Shown: one piece after another, positions 43,318 through 52,690 of the stretch | Position numbering within the stretch: the first letter of the stretch is position 1 | Layout of the letters: each line of letters begins with the position of its first letter | Source of the DNA: Paenibacillus xylanilyticus | GTDB taxonomy: Bacteria > Bacillota > Bacilli > Paenibacillales > Paenibacillaceae | Reading direction: 5' to 3' | Length of the DNA: 64,000 bases | Assembly: GCF_013359935.1 (NCBI RefSeq) | Contig: NZ_JABMCB010000202.1 | Coordinates: forward strand, 806,001 to 870,000 | Notes under the pieces: model-generated | Database searches by the model: none | What the model was told of the DNA's origin: nothing | The model's input: the letters and a program-made list of their open reading frames with translations, nothing else | Program-made: the position numbers and the translations under genes

Positions 43318-45399
43318 CTACATGACCCGTTTGAACAATTTCTCCAGATCATAGATTGAAAATGAAACGACAATCGGTCGCCCATGTGGACAAGTGTAAG
43401 GCTGGCGACAAGAACCGAGCCGCTGAATGAGCGTCTCTGCCTCCTGTGCTGTCAGCTTCTGATTTGCTTTGATCGAGGCCTTGCAGGAGCACATAATGGA
43501 AGCCGCTTCCCGCATCTTGCCAACATCAATGCTGCGCTCACTCAGTACCCATTCAGACATTTCCTCGATGATATCTTTCTCATCCCCTTTGGGAAACCAA
43601 AACGGATGGGAGCGCACGCGGAACGTCTGCCCGCCGAAATGCTCCAGATATACACCAGCCTGTTCGAACCAGGCCAGCCTTGTTTTGAGTTTTTCCGTCT
43701 CGGACGGGGTAAACTCCAGCGTGATCGGCAGCAAGAGCTCCTGTGAAGCTTGAGCAGGGTTGCCAAACTTTTCATAATAATACTCGTAATTCACCCGCTC
43801 ATGCGCGGCGTGCTGATCGATGAGATAGAGGCCATCTTCATTCTGGGCGATCAGATACGTACCGTGATGCTGACCGATCAGGCTAAGTTCAGGGAATGAA
43901 GGCATGGTTGCATCCGACTTCACCGCAGCTGCGAGCTTCGCCGTGTCAGGCATACTGGATGCCTTCCAACTGCGATCTCCATTGGAACTGACTGCCGCTT
44001 TATATGATGATCGGCTTTCTCTAACCGGCGTATTCGTGTTGTTGGAACGATATGCAGGGGCTGTATCTTGGGTTGGTGATGTACGTTCATCAACCTCAGC
44101 CCGATCAAAAGCAAATGCCTGGAACGGATTCATCGTGGCCAGATCAGGTGGCGGTGCATCCGGCAATGGTGGCACCTCAGTAAAGAGTTCTGAAGCCTGT
44201 CCAGGTTGAATATCAGCAGGTGCATCCAGATCGTCTTCTTCTGCAGGCGGTTTCCCGGACACGGAGGTGTTATCTGCCTTTTCTTGTGTACCCTCTGCTT
44301 CCGATTCTGGCTCATCCTTGAACGGACCACGCGGAAAGAGAAATTGTTCCTGTATGAATGAACTGTTGTCTCCTCGTCTGATCTGCTGTTTGGTGACTTG
44401 TGGAATAAGCACTTCATGTCGCAGTATGCCACGCAGCGTCGTTTCAATAAATTCGTACAATTCGGCTTCCTTGCTGAAGCGCACCTCCAGTTTCGCCGGA
44501 TGCACGTTTACATCCACGAGTGAAGGGTGCATCTCCAGCTGCACCACAACGAGCGGAAACCGATTAATCGGCAGAAGCGTGTGATACGCTTTGAGAATCG
44601 CCTGATTAAGGCCGTAATTGCGAATATATCGACCATTCACAATCGTTGACATGCCGCCCCGATTGGCTCTAGTCCATTCCGGGAGACTGATCAACCCGCT
44701 CACGCGGTAATCCAAACTCTCTCCCTGGATTGGCAGCATGGCTTTGGCAGCGCTCGTACCATAAATTGCTGCCACCACCTGCAGCAGATCGCCGTTTCCG
44801 AGCGTTTGCAGCAGCACATTGGCATTATGCCGCAGTGTAAATGAGATATGGGGATGAGACATGGCCATCCGATAGAGTACATCCGAGATGTGTCCCAGCT
44901 CGGTCTGGATGGTTTTCATATACTTCAGCCGAGCAGGGGTATTATAAAATAACTCTTTGACTACAAACTCTGTACCTTGTGGTGACGTTGCATCCTCGTG
45001 TGCACACAGTTTGCCCCCCTCAATCACAATCCTACGCCCGCGACCATCGTCCCCGCTGGCGGTTAGGACTTCGACCTTGGAGACCGCCGCGATACTCGGC
45101 AGTGCCTCCCCCCGGAAACCAAGACTTGTAATCTGGAAGAGATCACGTCCGTGGGTAATTTTGCTGGTTGCGTGACGGTAAAAGGCTGTTTCCAGATCAT
45201 CAGGTTCAATACCTGAACCATTGTCTTTCACACGAATGCTGAGCAATCCACCTTCTTCAACAGAAACTTCAATTTTGGTGGCGCCGGCATCCACAGAGTT
45301 CTCCAATAATTCCTTTACAACCGAAGCAGGTCGTTCAACCACCTCACCCGCCGCAATCTGGTTGGCAATATGTTCGTCAAGCACATGGATTTTCGCCAC
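43318..45399 (-). CDS. mutL: DNA mismatch repair protein MutL
   Basis: 693 residues from GTG 45399. The GHKL ATPase N-terminus shows ELLENSVDAG, DNGSGI and TLGFRGEALPS. A Pro/Ser-rich linker at about 350-500 follows. The C-terminal endonuclease has DQHAAHERVNYE, SCKASIKAN and CPHGRP, all needed for nicking in MutH-less bacteria. It acts with MutS; mutL starts 18 nt after mutS ends. Confidence 0.96.
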   Translation of the reverse strand: MAKIHVLDEHIANQIAAGEVVERPASVVKELLENSVDAGATKIEVSVEEGGLLSIRVKDNGSGIEPDDLETAFYRHATSKITHGRDLFQITSLGFRGEALPSIAAVSKVEVLTASGDDGRGRRIVIEGGKLCAHEDATSPQGTEFVVKELFYNTPARLKYMKTIQTELGHISDVLYRMAMSHPHISFTLRHNANVLLQTLGNGDLLQVVAAIYGTSAAKAMLPIQGESLDYRVSGLISLPEWTRANRGGMSTIVNGRYIRNYGLNQAILKAYHTLLPINRFPLVVVQLEMHPSLVDVNVHPAKLEVRFSKEAELYEFIETTLRGILRHEVLIPQVTKQQIRRGDNSSFIQEQFLFPRGPFKDEPESEAEGTQEKADNTSVSGKPPAEEDDLDAPADIQPGQASELFTEVPPLPDAPPPDLATMNPFQAFAFDRAEVDERTSPTQDTAPAYRSNNTNTPVRESRSSYKAAVSSNGDRSWKASSMPDTAKLAAAVKSDATMPSFPELSLIGQHHGTYLIAQNEDGLYLIDQHAAHERVNYEYYYEKFGNPAQASQELLLPITLEFTPSETEKLKTRLAWFEQAGVYLEHFGGQTFRVRSHPFWFPKGDEKDIIEEMSEWVLSERSIDVGKMREAASIMCSCKASIKANQKLTAQEAETLIQRLGSCRQPYTCPHGRPIVVSFSIYDLEKLFKRVM

Positions 45400-45417
45400 A
45401 GGTTTCCCCTCCCGTTA

Positions 45418-48207
45418 TCAGGATAATTGCTGTGCCTTTAATTTGAGATCGTTCAATAATTGCATCGCTTGTAGAGGCGTCATATTCATTACATCAATGT
45501 CTTTCATATTGCGGATAAAATCCCGCGTCGGTTTGTCCACTGGGATTACTTCCGGTTTGCTTGCCACATTCGGTTCATCATCACCGAATATGGAGAGTTG
45601 GACAACGTCTTGTTGTCTGGAACCTGACTTATTCTTGTTATGTTGTTCCTTGACAGGCTCACTCTCCAAGAATACCTCATCTTTATATGAGGAAGTGGCC
45701 ACGACTTCTTCCCGAATGATGGATGATCCATTACCATCTGTTAGCGCATGTCCAGTATCGACATCCGAACCCGGTTTCGCTTTTCCGGCAAACTCACTGC
45801 CAACCGCAACCTGAGCTGCAGCATGTTCAAAACCGTGCAGCAGCCCATTCGCTCGTTCAATAATGCTATCCGGCAGACCCGCTAGTCGTGCGCAGTAAAT
45901 GCCATAGCTGCTGCTCGCTGCACCCGGAATCAGTTTGCGCAGGAAGTTCACTTTGTCACCACTCTCCTGTACGGCCATCGAGTAGTTTGCCAGTTTATCC
46001 AGACTTTCTTCCAGGTGAGCCAGTTCATGAAAATGCGTCGATACGAGCGCTTTGCAGCCTATAATGTCGTGCACATACTCGATGACGGATTGGGCAATCG
46101 CCATGCCTTCACTGGTTGACGTTCCTCGGCCCAATTCATCGATAATGATCAGACTTCGCGGTGTCGCTTTATCGGTCATGACTTGAATATCCGCCATTTC
46201 CACCATAAACGTACTTTGGCCCCCAATCAGATCATCCGCGGCTCCAATTCGTGTAAAGATGCGATCCATGATCGGGACTTCTGCCTGACCTGCCGGTACA
46301 AAACACCCGATCTGCGCCATAATCGAGATCAGTGCAACCTGTCGCATGTACGTGCTCTTCCCAGCCATATTGGGGCCTGTGATAAGTAGAATGTGTGCCT
46401 CTTCCTCTTTCATTGCCGTGTGGTTGGCAATAAAAGCACCCTCACGCATCACGGCCTCCACGACTGGATGACGTCCTTGTTCCACCACAAAATCATAGCC
46501 GTCTGTCAGCGTTGGTCTTACAAAATTCCGCTCTGCACTGATCACCGCGAAGGATTGATATACATCAATTTCCGCAACCTGTTCAGCCAATTTTTGAAGT
46601 CTAGCGATTTCCTGGTTCAACCGATCCCTAAGCTCGGCAAACAATCCATATTCGATATCAACCATCTTGTCCTGCGCTTCAAGAATCAGCGTTTCTTTTT
46701 CCTTCAGCTCAGGAGTAATGTAACGTTCCGCATTGGCAAGGGTCTGCTTCCGCTCATAACGACCCTCTGGCAGGGAGGCCAGATTGGACTTCGTAATTTC
46801 AATATAATAGCCGAACACTTTGTTGTAACCAATTTTCAAAGAACGGATGCCAGTCGCTTCACGTTCCTTCGCTTCCAGCTCGGCAATCCACTGTTTGCCG
46901 TTTATCGAAGCTTCCCGCAGCTCGTCGAGTCGTTCATGATATCCTTCACGAATCAATCCTCCATCCCTAACGGAAACTGGTGGCTCGTCCACTATGGCAC
47001 TCCCGATGGCATCCCGCAAGTCACTGCAGTCATCCATCATCTCCGCGATGTTCTGAAGCGTTGTAGAAGAGGATTCAGCACAATACTGACGCAGCCCAGG
47101 GATTTTATCCAGAGACAGTTTAAGTGCATTCAGATCTCGCCCGTTGGCATTCCCGAAGGCAATTCGTCCCACCAGTCGCTCCAGATCATAGATGTCCTTC
47201 AGTTCAGCACGCAGATCCTCACGCAAAATGAACTGATTGTACAGCGTGTCCACTGCTTCAAGACGCTCATTGATTTTCCCTTTTTGCAGCAGCGGCTTAT
47301 CCACCCACCGCCGCAGCATCCGCGCACCCATGGATGTCTCCGTCTTGTCCAGCAGCCAGAGCAACGAGCCCTTCTTGGAACGCTCCCGCACCGTTTCAAC
47401 CAGTTCAAGGTTACGTCTGGTGAACGGATCCAGAATCATAAAGTGATCCGGCTCATACGTTGAAATTTGCGTCAGCTGCCCCAAGGACCTTTTTTGCGTT
47501 TCACTCAGGTACGAAAACAGACGTGCAACGCACGCTTGACGTTCAGGCTCCAATCTCGCCCATGCAGCCTCACCGAATTGTTGCCGAACAAGGTCTTCCT
47601 TGCTCTTCGTCCATGGCGTGTATACAACAGGTCTTCCGATTGGGGAAGACTGCGCAGCAACTGTATCCAGAAGAGGAGCATCACCGACTAATTCTGAAGG
47701 TTCATAGATCCCGATCTCATCTTTGAGCCATTCCTTGGAATACGGGACTGATGTTACATACAACTCTCCAGTCGACAGATCACATGCCGCGAGCGCCAGT
47801 GTATTGTGGTTTCCCGTCAGGCAGACCATATAATTGTTGGATTTGTCTCCCAGTGTCTTGCCTTCCATCACTGTTCCTGGCGTAATAACTCGTACGATTT
47901 CACGTCGTACCATACCTTTGGTTACTGTCGGGTCTTCCATTTGCTCGCAAATGGCAACTTTATATCCTTTTTCAATCAGACGCTGTATGTAATTGTCAGC
48001 CGAATGATAAGGCACACCGCACATTGGGATCTTCTCATCCCCACCGCCTGCACGTGCTGTCAGTGTAATTTCAAGTTCACGGGCTGCATTGACAGCATCC
48101 TCGAAGAACATCTCATAGAAATCACCCAATCTAAAAAAAAGAAAAGCGTCTTGCGCTTCGGCTTTTACTTGCAAATATTGTTGAATCATTGGCGTGTACT
48201 GAGCCAT
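45418..48207 (-). CDS. mutS: DNA mismatch recognition protein MutS
   Basis: 929 residues, ATG 48207 behind GGATGGAGG. The N-terminal mismatch motif is GDFYEMF. The ATPase carries Walker A GPNMAGKST, Walker B LIIIDELGRGTST and signature TFMVEMADI. A C-terminal linker rich in Lys/Ser/Asp (about 800-880) is longer than average. The last helix (MTPLQAMQLLNDLK) is the tetramerisation or beta-clamp region. It is first gene of mutS-mutL-rsmJ-like-miaA, as in many Firmicutes. Confidence 0.97.
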   Translation of the reverse strand: MAQYTPMIQQYLQVKAEAQDAFLFFRLGDFYEMFFEDAVNAARELEITLTARAGGGDEKIPMCGVPYHSADNYIQRLIEKGYKVAICEQMEDPTVTKGMVRREIVRVITPGTVMEGKTLGDKSNNYMVCLTGNHNTLALAACDLSTGELYVTSVPYSKEWLKDEIGIYEPSELVGDAPLLDTVAAQSSPIGRPVVYTPWTKSKEDLVRQQFGEAAWARLEPERQACVARLFSYLSETQKRSLGQLTQISTYEPDHFMILDPFTRRNLELVETVRERSKKGSLLWLLDKTETSMGARMLRRWVDKPLLQKGKINERLEAVDTLYNQFILREDLRAELKDIYDLERLVGRIAFGNANGRDLNALKLSLDKIPGLRQYCAESSSTTLQNIAEMMDDCSDLRDAIGSAIVDEPPVSVRDGGLIREGYHERLDELREASINGKQWIAELEAKEREATGIRSLKIGYNKVFGYYIEITKSNLASLPEGRYERKQTLANAERYITPELKEKETLILEAQDKMVDIEYGLFAELRDRLNQEIARLQKLAEQVAEIDVYQSFAVISAERNFVRPTLTDGYDFVVEQGRHPVVEAVMREGAFIANHTAMKEEEAHILLITGPNMAGKSTYMRQVALISIMAQIGCFVPAGQAEVPIMDRIFTRIGAADDLIGGQSTFMVEMADIQVMTDKATPRSLIIIDELGRGTSTSEGMAIAQSVIEYVHDIIGCKALVSTHFHELAHLEESLDKLANYSMAVQESGDKVNFLRKLIPGAASSSYGIYCARLAGLPDSIIERANGLLHGFEHAAAQVAVGSEFAGKAKPGSDVDTGHALTDGNGSSIIREEVVATSSYKDEVFLESEPVKEQHNKNKSGSRQQDVVQLSIFGDDEPNVASKPEVIPVDKPTRDFIRNMKDIDVMNMTPLQAMQLLNDLKLKAQQLS

Positions 48208-48267
48208 GAATATCCTCCATCCGTTCCTATATTGTCAGGAAGAGTCCCTGCCCTTGAAGGACAATAA

Positions 48268-48297
48268 GGCGGTCAGGCACATCAACGTGCCTCCGCC
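48268..48297 (-). other. Hairpin in the mutS leader
   Basis: Minus strand GGCGGAGGCAC and GTGCCTGACCGCC pair with a 6-nt loop. No U-run follows. A TATAAT with upstream TG at 48388-48393 is a candidate promoter, giving a mutS leader of about 170 nt that includes this stem. Confidence 0.45.
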
Positions 48298-48412
48298 TCA
48301 TGTTTCGGCCATCGGCCGCTTCCTTCACAAACTGCTGTCTGCATGTCTTCCATAGCTGTAATCAGATCCAAAATTGACTTGATTTCTATTATAACAAAAA
48401 AACATCCACTCT

Positions 48413-49663
48413 TCATGAACCTGCACGAATATTCCAGACTTTGCGAATATCCCTGCTCTCATCCCACGTTCTGCCCTCTCTCATCTGGCGAATCAAGGGT
48501 GCTGCATATGGTTCATATCTTGCATATCCATCCAAGCCGGTCAGATCATCCAGGAGCGCTGGAATGTATGCCTTCATTTGATCCCGATCGCCATCGTAAA
48601 ATGCAGTATGCACTGGCGTGTTCATCAAAGGACGCTGACGTAGTGTGGAATAGGAAGCCGCGATAAGACCCGCAAGGGCTACAACCCCTTTGGCAACGAG
48701 TGGTGAGACCAGAAAGCTGGGCAGTGTGCGGTACTCGAATCCACCATAGTTTTTCAGGCGAAAATCACCAAGCGCCCCGTACCTTGGACGTCTGCCTGAT
48801 CCACGCGGGTCCTGCAAATACGCAAGCGGCAGGGCCAGATAATTGTCCAGCGCACGCAGCAATTCCCCATTTAGCGTTACTCCGCTGAAATGAACATGTC
48901 CGCCAAGCGGCAGTCCACGCTGCGGCATTCCTCCGGCCTGCCAAATTAACGAATGGTCGGTTATACTGCGGGAAGCAAGTTCAAAAGCTCTAAGCAAGTG
49001 GGTAAGCAGTTCACGGGGTTCCGAGCTGGGTGCAGGGCGAAGTTCAGCAACCGGATAGATTCTTCTGCCCCCAATCGTCACGGAATCACACCCCGCCATA
49101 CCTGTACGTCCCAGAAATCTCGAGGCAGGTATAATTTTGGATTCGGGCATCTGTACAAGCAAAAACTCCGGGTCCATTCCGAGCACGGGCGTTACCTTAT
49201 TCTGGTTCTCCTCATCAAGTTGAGACTGCAGCTGCTTCCAGCTTGCCCGGTACATGACGGATAGATCTGTCATGCCCTTCCATGGCCGAGGGTCAATAGA
49301 CAGAACTGCACATCCGTTTTTCCCCGAGGCTTCCAGGCGCACGGCACCGTGATCTAGTCCCAAAGTGTACAACGTTTTGACAGCAAGCCGCTCGATTCGT
49401 TTGAATAGGGTTGAGGTTGCTTCACGATTCAGTAAACTTTCCTGTGACCCGCTCATGCCGCTGGTATCTCGACGTTTAATTCTGAGAGCCTGCAGGCAGC
49501 AGATCTCGACGTCGTAACGCGCTCGGAGTCCAGGTTCCCTCTTCTGCCTATCACGTGAGGCGAGCACTTCAATACCGGCTCTCTCCAATCGACCTGCTCG
49601 TTCGCCTGGCAGCATACGTTCGTATCGCCTGGCAGCTTGCTCTGCCTCCTCCATCACATTCAT
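48413..49663 (-). CDS. Putative amidoligase (phiEco32-like COOH-NH2 ligase type 2)
   Basis: 416 residues from ATG 49663 (AAAGGAGGG upstream); a longer frame to 49870 would run through the cotE terminator. The core has MDPEFLLVQMP, GGRRIYPVAELRP and GGHVHFSG, resembling the glutamine synthetase/GCS2-like amidoligase fold seen in phage phiEco32-like enzymes. These join a carboxyl to an amine using ATP. It lies between cotE and mutS. A role in spore-coat or peptide modification is an inference from the cotE linkage. The N-terminal 110 residues (basic, helical) match nothing I know. Confidence 0.72.
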   Translation of the reverse strand: MNVMEEAEQAARRYERMLPGERAGRLERAGIEVLASRDRQKREPGLRARYDVEICCLQALRIKRRDTSGMSGSQESLLNREATSTLFKRIERLAVKTLYTLGLDHGAVRLEASGKNGCAVLSIDPRPWKGMTDLSVMYRASWKQLQSQLDEENQNKVTPVLGMDPEFLLVQMPESKIIPASRFLGRTGMAGCDSVTIGGRRIYPVAELRPAPSSEPRELLTHLLRAFELASRSITDHSLIWQAGGMPQRGLPLGGHVHFSGVTLNGELLRALDNYLALPLAYLQDPRGSGRRPRYGALGDFRLKNYGGFEYRTLPSFLVSPLVAKGVVALAGLIAASYSTLRQRPLMNTPVHTAFYDGDRDQMKAYIPALLDDLTGLDGYARYEPYAAPLIRQMREGRTWDESRDIRKVWNIRAGS

Positions 49664-49689
49664 TCGGTCCCTCCTTTCCACCGCCCAAA

Positions 49690-49717
49690 AAAGAAAAAAG
49701 AGGGCTTGCGCCCTCTT
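49690..49717 (-). terminator. Terminator of cotE
   Basis: Minus strand AAGAGGGC, GCAA, GCCCTCTT, then TTTTCTTTTTT. It lies between cotE and the amidoligase start. Confidence 0.85.
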
Positions 49718-49772
49718 CACTGCCGCTTGCGGCGCATATGATACCTTAGCTAAGGAAACAAGAGACGATGAA

Positions 49773-50333
49773 TTACAGTTCATCGTCAAGCAGGTCCGGA
49801 TCAAGATCATCATAATCTTCATCCGTGCTTCCGAAGTCATAATCCTTGTCTTCGTAGTCCCCACAACCATCTGTGCACACCTTCACACAAACTTTGGTCT
49901 CGGCAACCAGTTCAACAGCGAATTCCCGTTCTACCCGGATAATTACGCTGCCTCCACCTGCTGATACCGTGGCTTCCACACAGCTCGGTTCCTGCGTTGC
50001 ATCCGCAGATACCTCCACTGTGGAAGCCCGGTGTTTCGGATCCAGGTAAGACAAAGGCACATGCTCTACATACGACACCGTTTCTTTGGCTACATCTGTC
50101 TGCGAATTTTTGTCATAGGAATACCAAATGTTGATATCGTAAGTACCAATAACTTCAATTCCGTCCCCCGCTGATACGGCTTCATATTGGTGGTTGATAA
50201 TCCAAGCCCCCAAAATACTGGTCGGACCATTAGGCGGAGTCACGGTATGTGTTACGGTAGAGAACTTACGACCTTTGCCGCAGATCGCCTTCGTGATGAT
50301 CTCTCTACATTGATGTTTATGACTCAATGACAT
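49773..50333 (-). CDS. cotE: Spore coat morphogenetic protein CotE
   Basis: 186 residues from ATG 50333, behind GGAGGAGG. The start SLSHKHQCREIITKAICGKG and the core GAWIINHQYEA and DINIWYSYDKNSQTDVAKET are CotE hallmarks. The C-terminus is strongly acidic (Asp/Glu-rich, residues about 160-186). CotE directs assembly of the outer spore coat. A sporulation-type -10 lies about 35 bp upstream. Confidence 0.95.
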   Translation of the reverse strand: MSLSHKHQCREIITKAICGKGRKFSTVTHTVTPPNGPTSILGAWIINHQYEAVSAGDGIEVIGTYDINIWYSYDKNSQTDVAKETVSYVEHVPLSYLDPKHRASTVEVSADATQEPSCVEATVSAGGGSVIIRVEREFAVELVAETKVCVKVCTDGCGDYEDKDYDFGSTDEDYDDLDPDLLDDEL

Positions 50334-50366
50334 CTTTAAACCTCCTCCATACAATCATTCACTACA

Positions 50367-50374
50367 AGTGTATG
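50367..50374 (-). promoter_or_regulatory. Sporulation sigma (SigE/SigK) -10 element of cotE
   Basis: Minus strand CATACACT matches the SigE -10 CATACAMT exactly. No ideal SigE -35 is visible 14-15 nt upstream; a CAC about 17 nt before could suit SigK. Confidence 0.5.
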
Positions 50375-50408
50375 CAGGGCATCCGTCTAGGGTGACAACT
50401 ATTTTCTA

Positions 50409-51386
50409 TTATTCGTTTGTAGATTGGGACCGGTCTGTCATCGGGGAAGGCGCTTTGTCCTTCTTCGCAATTTTCAGATACAGCGCGAGTTCCCGGCACA
50501 GCTGGAGAATCGCGGAACGAATCTCGAATTCTTCCCTTGTATCCGGCAGCTCCATCCGCTTGAATTCTTCCTGCACATCTGCGAGAAGTTTTTCGGTTCG
50601 TCCGGTGTAAGATTCCGTGAGCACATCCTGACTGAGCTGGTCAAACAGCTCTGACACCATTTCGGCATGGGGCATCTTTTGATAAATCTGGGATACCAGA
50701 TGCATCATGTGCTGGATGGAGTCCAGCTGCGTTTTTCGCATGTAAAAGTATACGCTCCATTCTTCGTTCGGATGAATCACCTGATTCTCAAGCGAACGCT
50801 TGGCCGCTTCTATTCCGCCCAGAACAGCCTTGTCGGCTTCGATCAATTCTTTCCCTGCCCACACTTCATTGGGATTACGAAGCGTAGCGGCAAACTCCTT
50901 GAAAATCACCGAAAATAATTCGTCGATCCTTTTGCGAATCTGAAGCATCTGCGGATCTGCTGCAGGCATGTAGGCCAGGTTAACAACCATCGCCGATCCC
51001 AGACCGATCAGTAATAAAGCAATCTGTACCAAAATAACCTGAACGTCCATCTCCCCGCCACTAAAGACGCGAAAGACTACAACGGAACCCGTCACAATGC
51101 CTTCCTTGAATCCGGCCCGAACAATAACCGGAAACGCAATCAGTATGTACACGGCCAGAACCCAATAGTGGAAGCCTAGAAAGTGAAAAAGTACACTTGC
51201 AAACAAAAGTCCTACAACGGAAGCAAAGAATCGCGCTGAAATTGTGCGTATGCTTCGTTTTCTCGTTACATCGACACCAAGAATCGCGAGCAATCCTGCC
51301 GATGTTGGTCCTGGCAAGCCGCACCAGTCCGCAATCAGCACAGCCATCAGCGCGGCAATTGCGGTTTTGATAACCCTAAAACCCAT
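50409..51386 (-). CDS. Aromatic acid exporter family (ArAE/FUSC-like) membrane protein
   Basis: 325 residues, ATG 51386 behind GAGGG. The first 145 residues hold five or six membrane helices (AIAALMAVLIADWCGLPGPTS and PTSAGLLAILGVDVTRKRS mark the family). A long helical cytosolic region then ends near residue 325. The family (DUF939, YqjA-like) is linked to export of aromatic acids; substrate not known here. It ends 35 nt before the -10 element of cotE. Confidence 0.82.
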   Translation of the reverse strand: MGFRVIKTAIAALMAVLIADWCGLPGPTSAGLLAILGVDVTRKRSIRTISARFFASVVGLLFASVLFHFLGFHYWVLAVYILIAFPVIVRAGFKEGIVTGSVVVFRVFSGGEMDVQVILVQIALLLIGLGSAMVVNLAYMPAADPQMLQIRKRIDELFSVIFKEFAATLRNPNEVWAGKELIEADKAVLGGIEAAKRSLENQVIHPNEEWSVYFYMRKTQLDSIQHMMHLVSQIYQKMPHAEMVSELFDQLSQDVLTESYTGRTEKLLADVQEEFKRMELPDTREEFEIRSAILQLCRELALYLKIAKKDKAPSPMTDRSQSTNE

Positions 51387-51853
51387 TTCTCATTCCCTCT
51401 CCTCTAAGCTGTTTATGCATCCTAGCCAGCTCTTTGTCCCATCCGGTAGAATGCCTGTCCAGCTTCATGCCTCTAACAAAACTTTGTTAGCCCGCACTCG
51501 TCATACCTAGTATTACACACCTTGCTGCAAACCATTTCCCATTTCTTGAAAAAAAGAAAACTACAGAAGTGATGGACAAGCCTGTTCAATCACGCTGAAA
51601 AAGATAAACAGCATCAACCGACATGCCCATGCATGCCGGTCACAATAATACGTCCCGGGTGTGGGACGCTGGCCATTTTGATCCACGCGACAGAAGCCGC
51701 AGGACCATTCCTCCAATCATCGCATTCATGAAGGACTACACGGAATATTCGTAATAGTATGGTACTTGATTTTACTGTATCGGGCAACGTGACACCCCTT
51801 GTGAAATTATATACATAGCATGAACCGCTATTATATATTAACCTATACTTGAT
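51387..51853. other. 467-bp region between the exporter and NitT/TauT ABC genes
   Basis: Mostly without long ORFs. It holds a possible 57-codon gene (51614-51787) and an AT-rich stretch at 51800-51850 with TATATAAT on the minus strand. No terminator for the ABC permease gene and no riboswitch was recognised. Confidence 0.4.
51614..51787 (-). CDS. Possible small protein, 57 residues
   Basis: TTG 51787 has AAGGGG 7 nt upstream and an open frame of 57 codons. It begins LPDTVKSSTILLRIFRVVLH and ends with the Gly/His-rich IIVTGMHGHVG. It has a short basic amphipathic start and a single Cys. No family recognised. Codon use includes several ATA, CTA and CGA codons, so a chance ORF is quite possible. 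Another frame offers ATG with MIGGMVLRLLSR, only about 25 codons. Confidence 0.3.
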   Translation of the reverse strand: MPDTVKSSTILLRIFRVVLHECDDWRNGPAASVAWIKMASVPHPGRIIVTGMHGHVG

Positions 51854-52690
51854 TTACCTGCGTCCTGCCAGCAGTTTGCGCTCTACATACACTACAATCT
51901 GATACATTGCTGTAGCTACAGCCGCGATAATCAGCAGGCTCGACAGCACCAGAGTAAAATTGAAAACCTGGAAACCGTAGATGATCAGGTACCCCAGTCC
52001 CTGTTTCGCAACCAAAAATTCACCCACGATAACGCCGACCCAGGCCATGCCCACATTTACTTTTAATGTAGAAACAATTGCGGGAAAAGAAGCTGGCAGT
52101 ACAACTTTGGTGAAAATCACGGACCGGTCGCCGCCAAATGTTCGAATCACCTTGATGAAATTGTCGTCAACTTCATTGAAACTGTTATACACGACAAGAG
52201 TGGTGATGATCACCGTAATGGACAACGTAGTCATGACAATAGCGGTAAAGCCCGCACCAAACATGACGATAAAGATCGGACCCAGCGCAACCTTAGGCAT
52301 ACTGTTGAATACGACCATATAGGGATCAAGCACTTTGGACAAAAAAGGAGACCACCAGATCAGGACCGCAAGCAGCGTTCCGACAAGCGTCCCCAGCAAA
52401 AAGCCTACGGCCGTCTCCCCCACGGTTACCGCGACATGTGCCCAAATTTCGCCACTGGCGATGTCCTTGCCGATTTGAGTGAAAACTTTGCTCGGATAAC
52501 TGAACAAGAGCACATCAATCCAGCGCAGCCTCCCTGCCAGCTCCCACAACAAAAACATGCAGACCAGAAGGGACAGCTGTACCAAGAGCACCTTGCGGCG
52601 CCATTTGGCGACCTGCTGAATATGGCTTTGGTGCAGCTTCTGCATCCATTCATCGCGGCGCATTTCCTGCTTCTCTCTCATCTGATTCAC
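51854..52690 (-). CDS. ABC transporter permease, NitT/TauT (SsuC/ThiX-like) family
   Basis: 278 residues from GTG 52690, overlapping the ATPase gene by 4 nt; ATG 52681 is an alternative. A basic N-terminus precedes six membrane helices with the SsuC-type motif GTLVGTLLAVLIWW, an AFNxMPK-type VVFNSMPKVALGPIF segment and GLGYLIIYG. It forms the channel for sulfonate, nitrate or hydroxymethylpyrimidine-type substrates. Confidence 0.88.
   Translation of the reverse strand: MNQMREKQEMRRDEWMQKLHQSHIQQVAKWRRKVLLVQLSLLVCMFLLWELAGRLRWIDVLLFSYPSKVFTQIGKDIASGEIWAHVAVTVGETAVGFLLGTLVGTLLAVLIWWSPFLSKVLDPYMVVFNSMPKVALGPIFIVMFGAGFTAIVMTTLSITVIITTLVVYNSFNEVDDNFIKVIRTFGGDRSVIFTKVVLPASFPAIVSTLKVNVGMAWVGVIVGEFLVAKQGLGYLIIYGFQVFNFTLVLSSLLIIAAVATAMYQIVVYVERKLLAGRR

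Noticed and set aside
46393..47463. 356-codon open frame on the plus strand
   Set aside because: It lies antisense inside mutS, whose frame has full motifs and an upstream ribosome site. The antisense product shows no domain.
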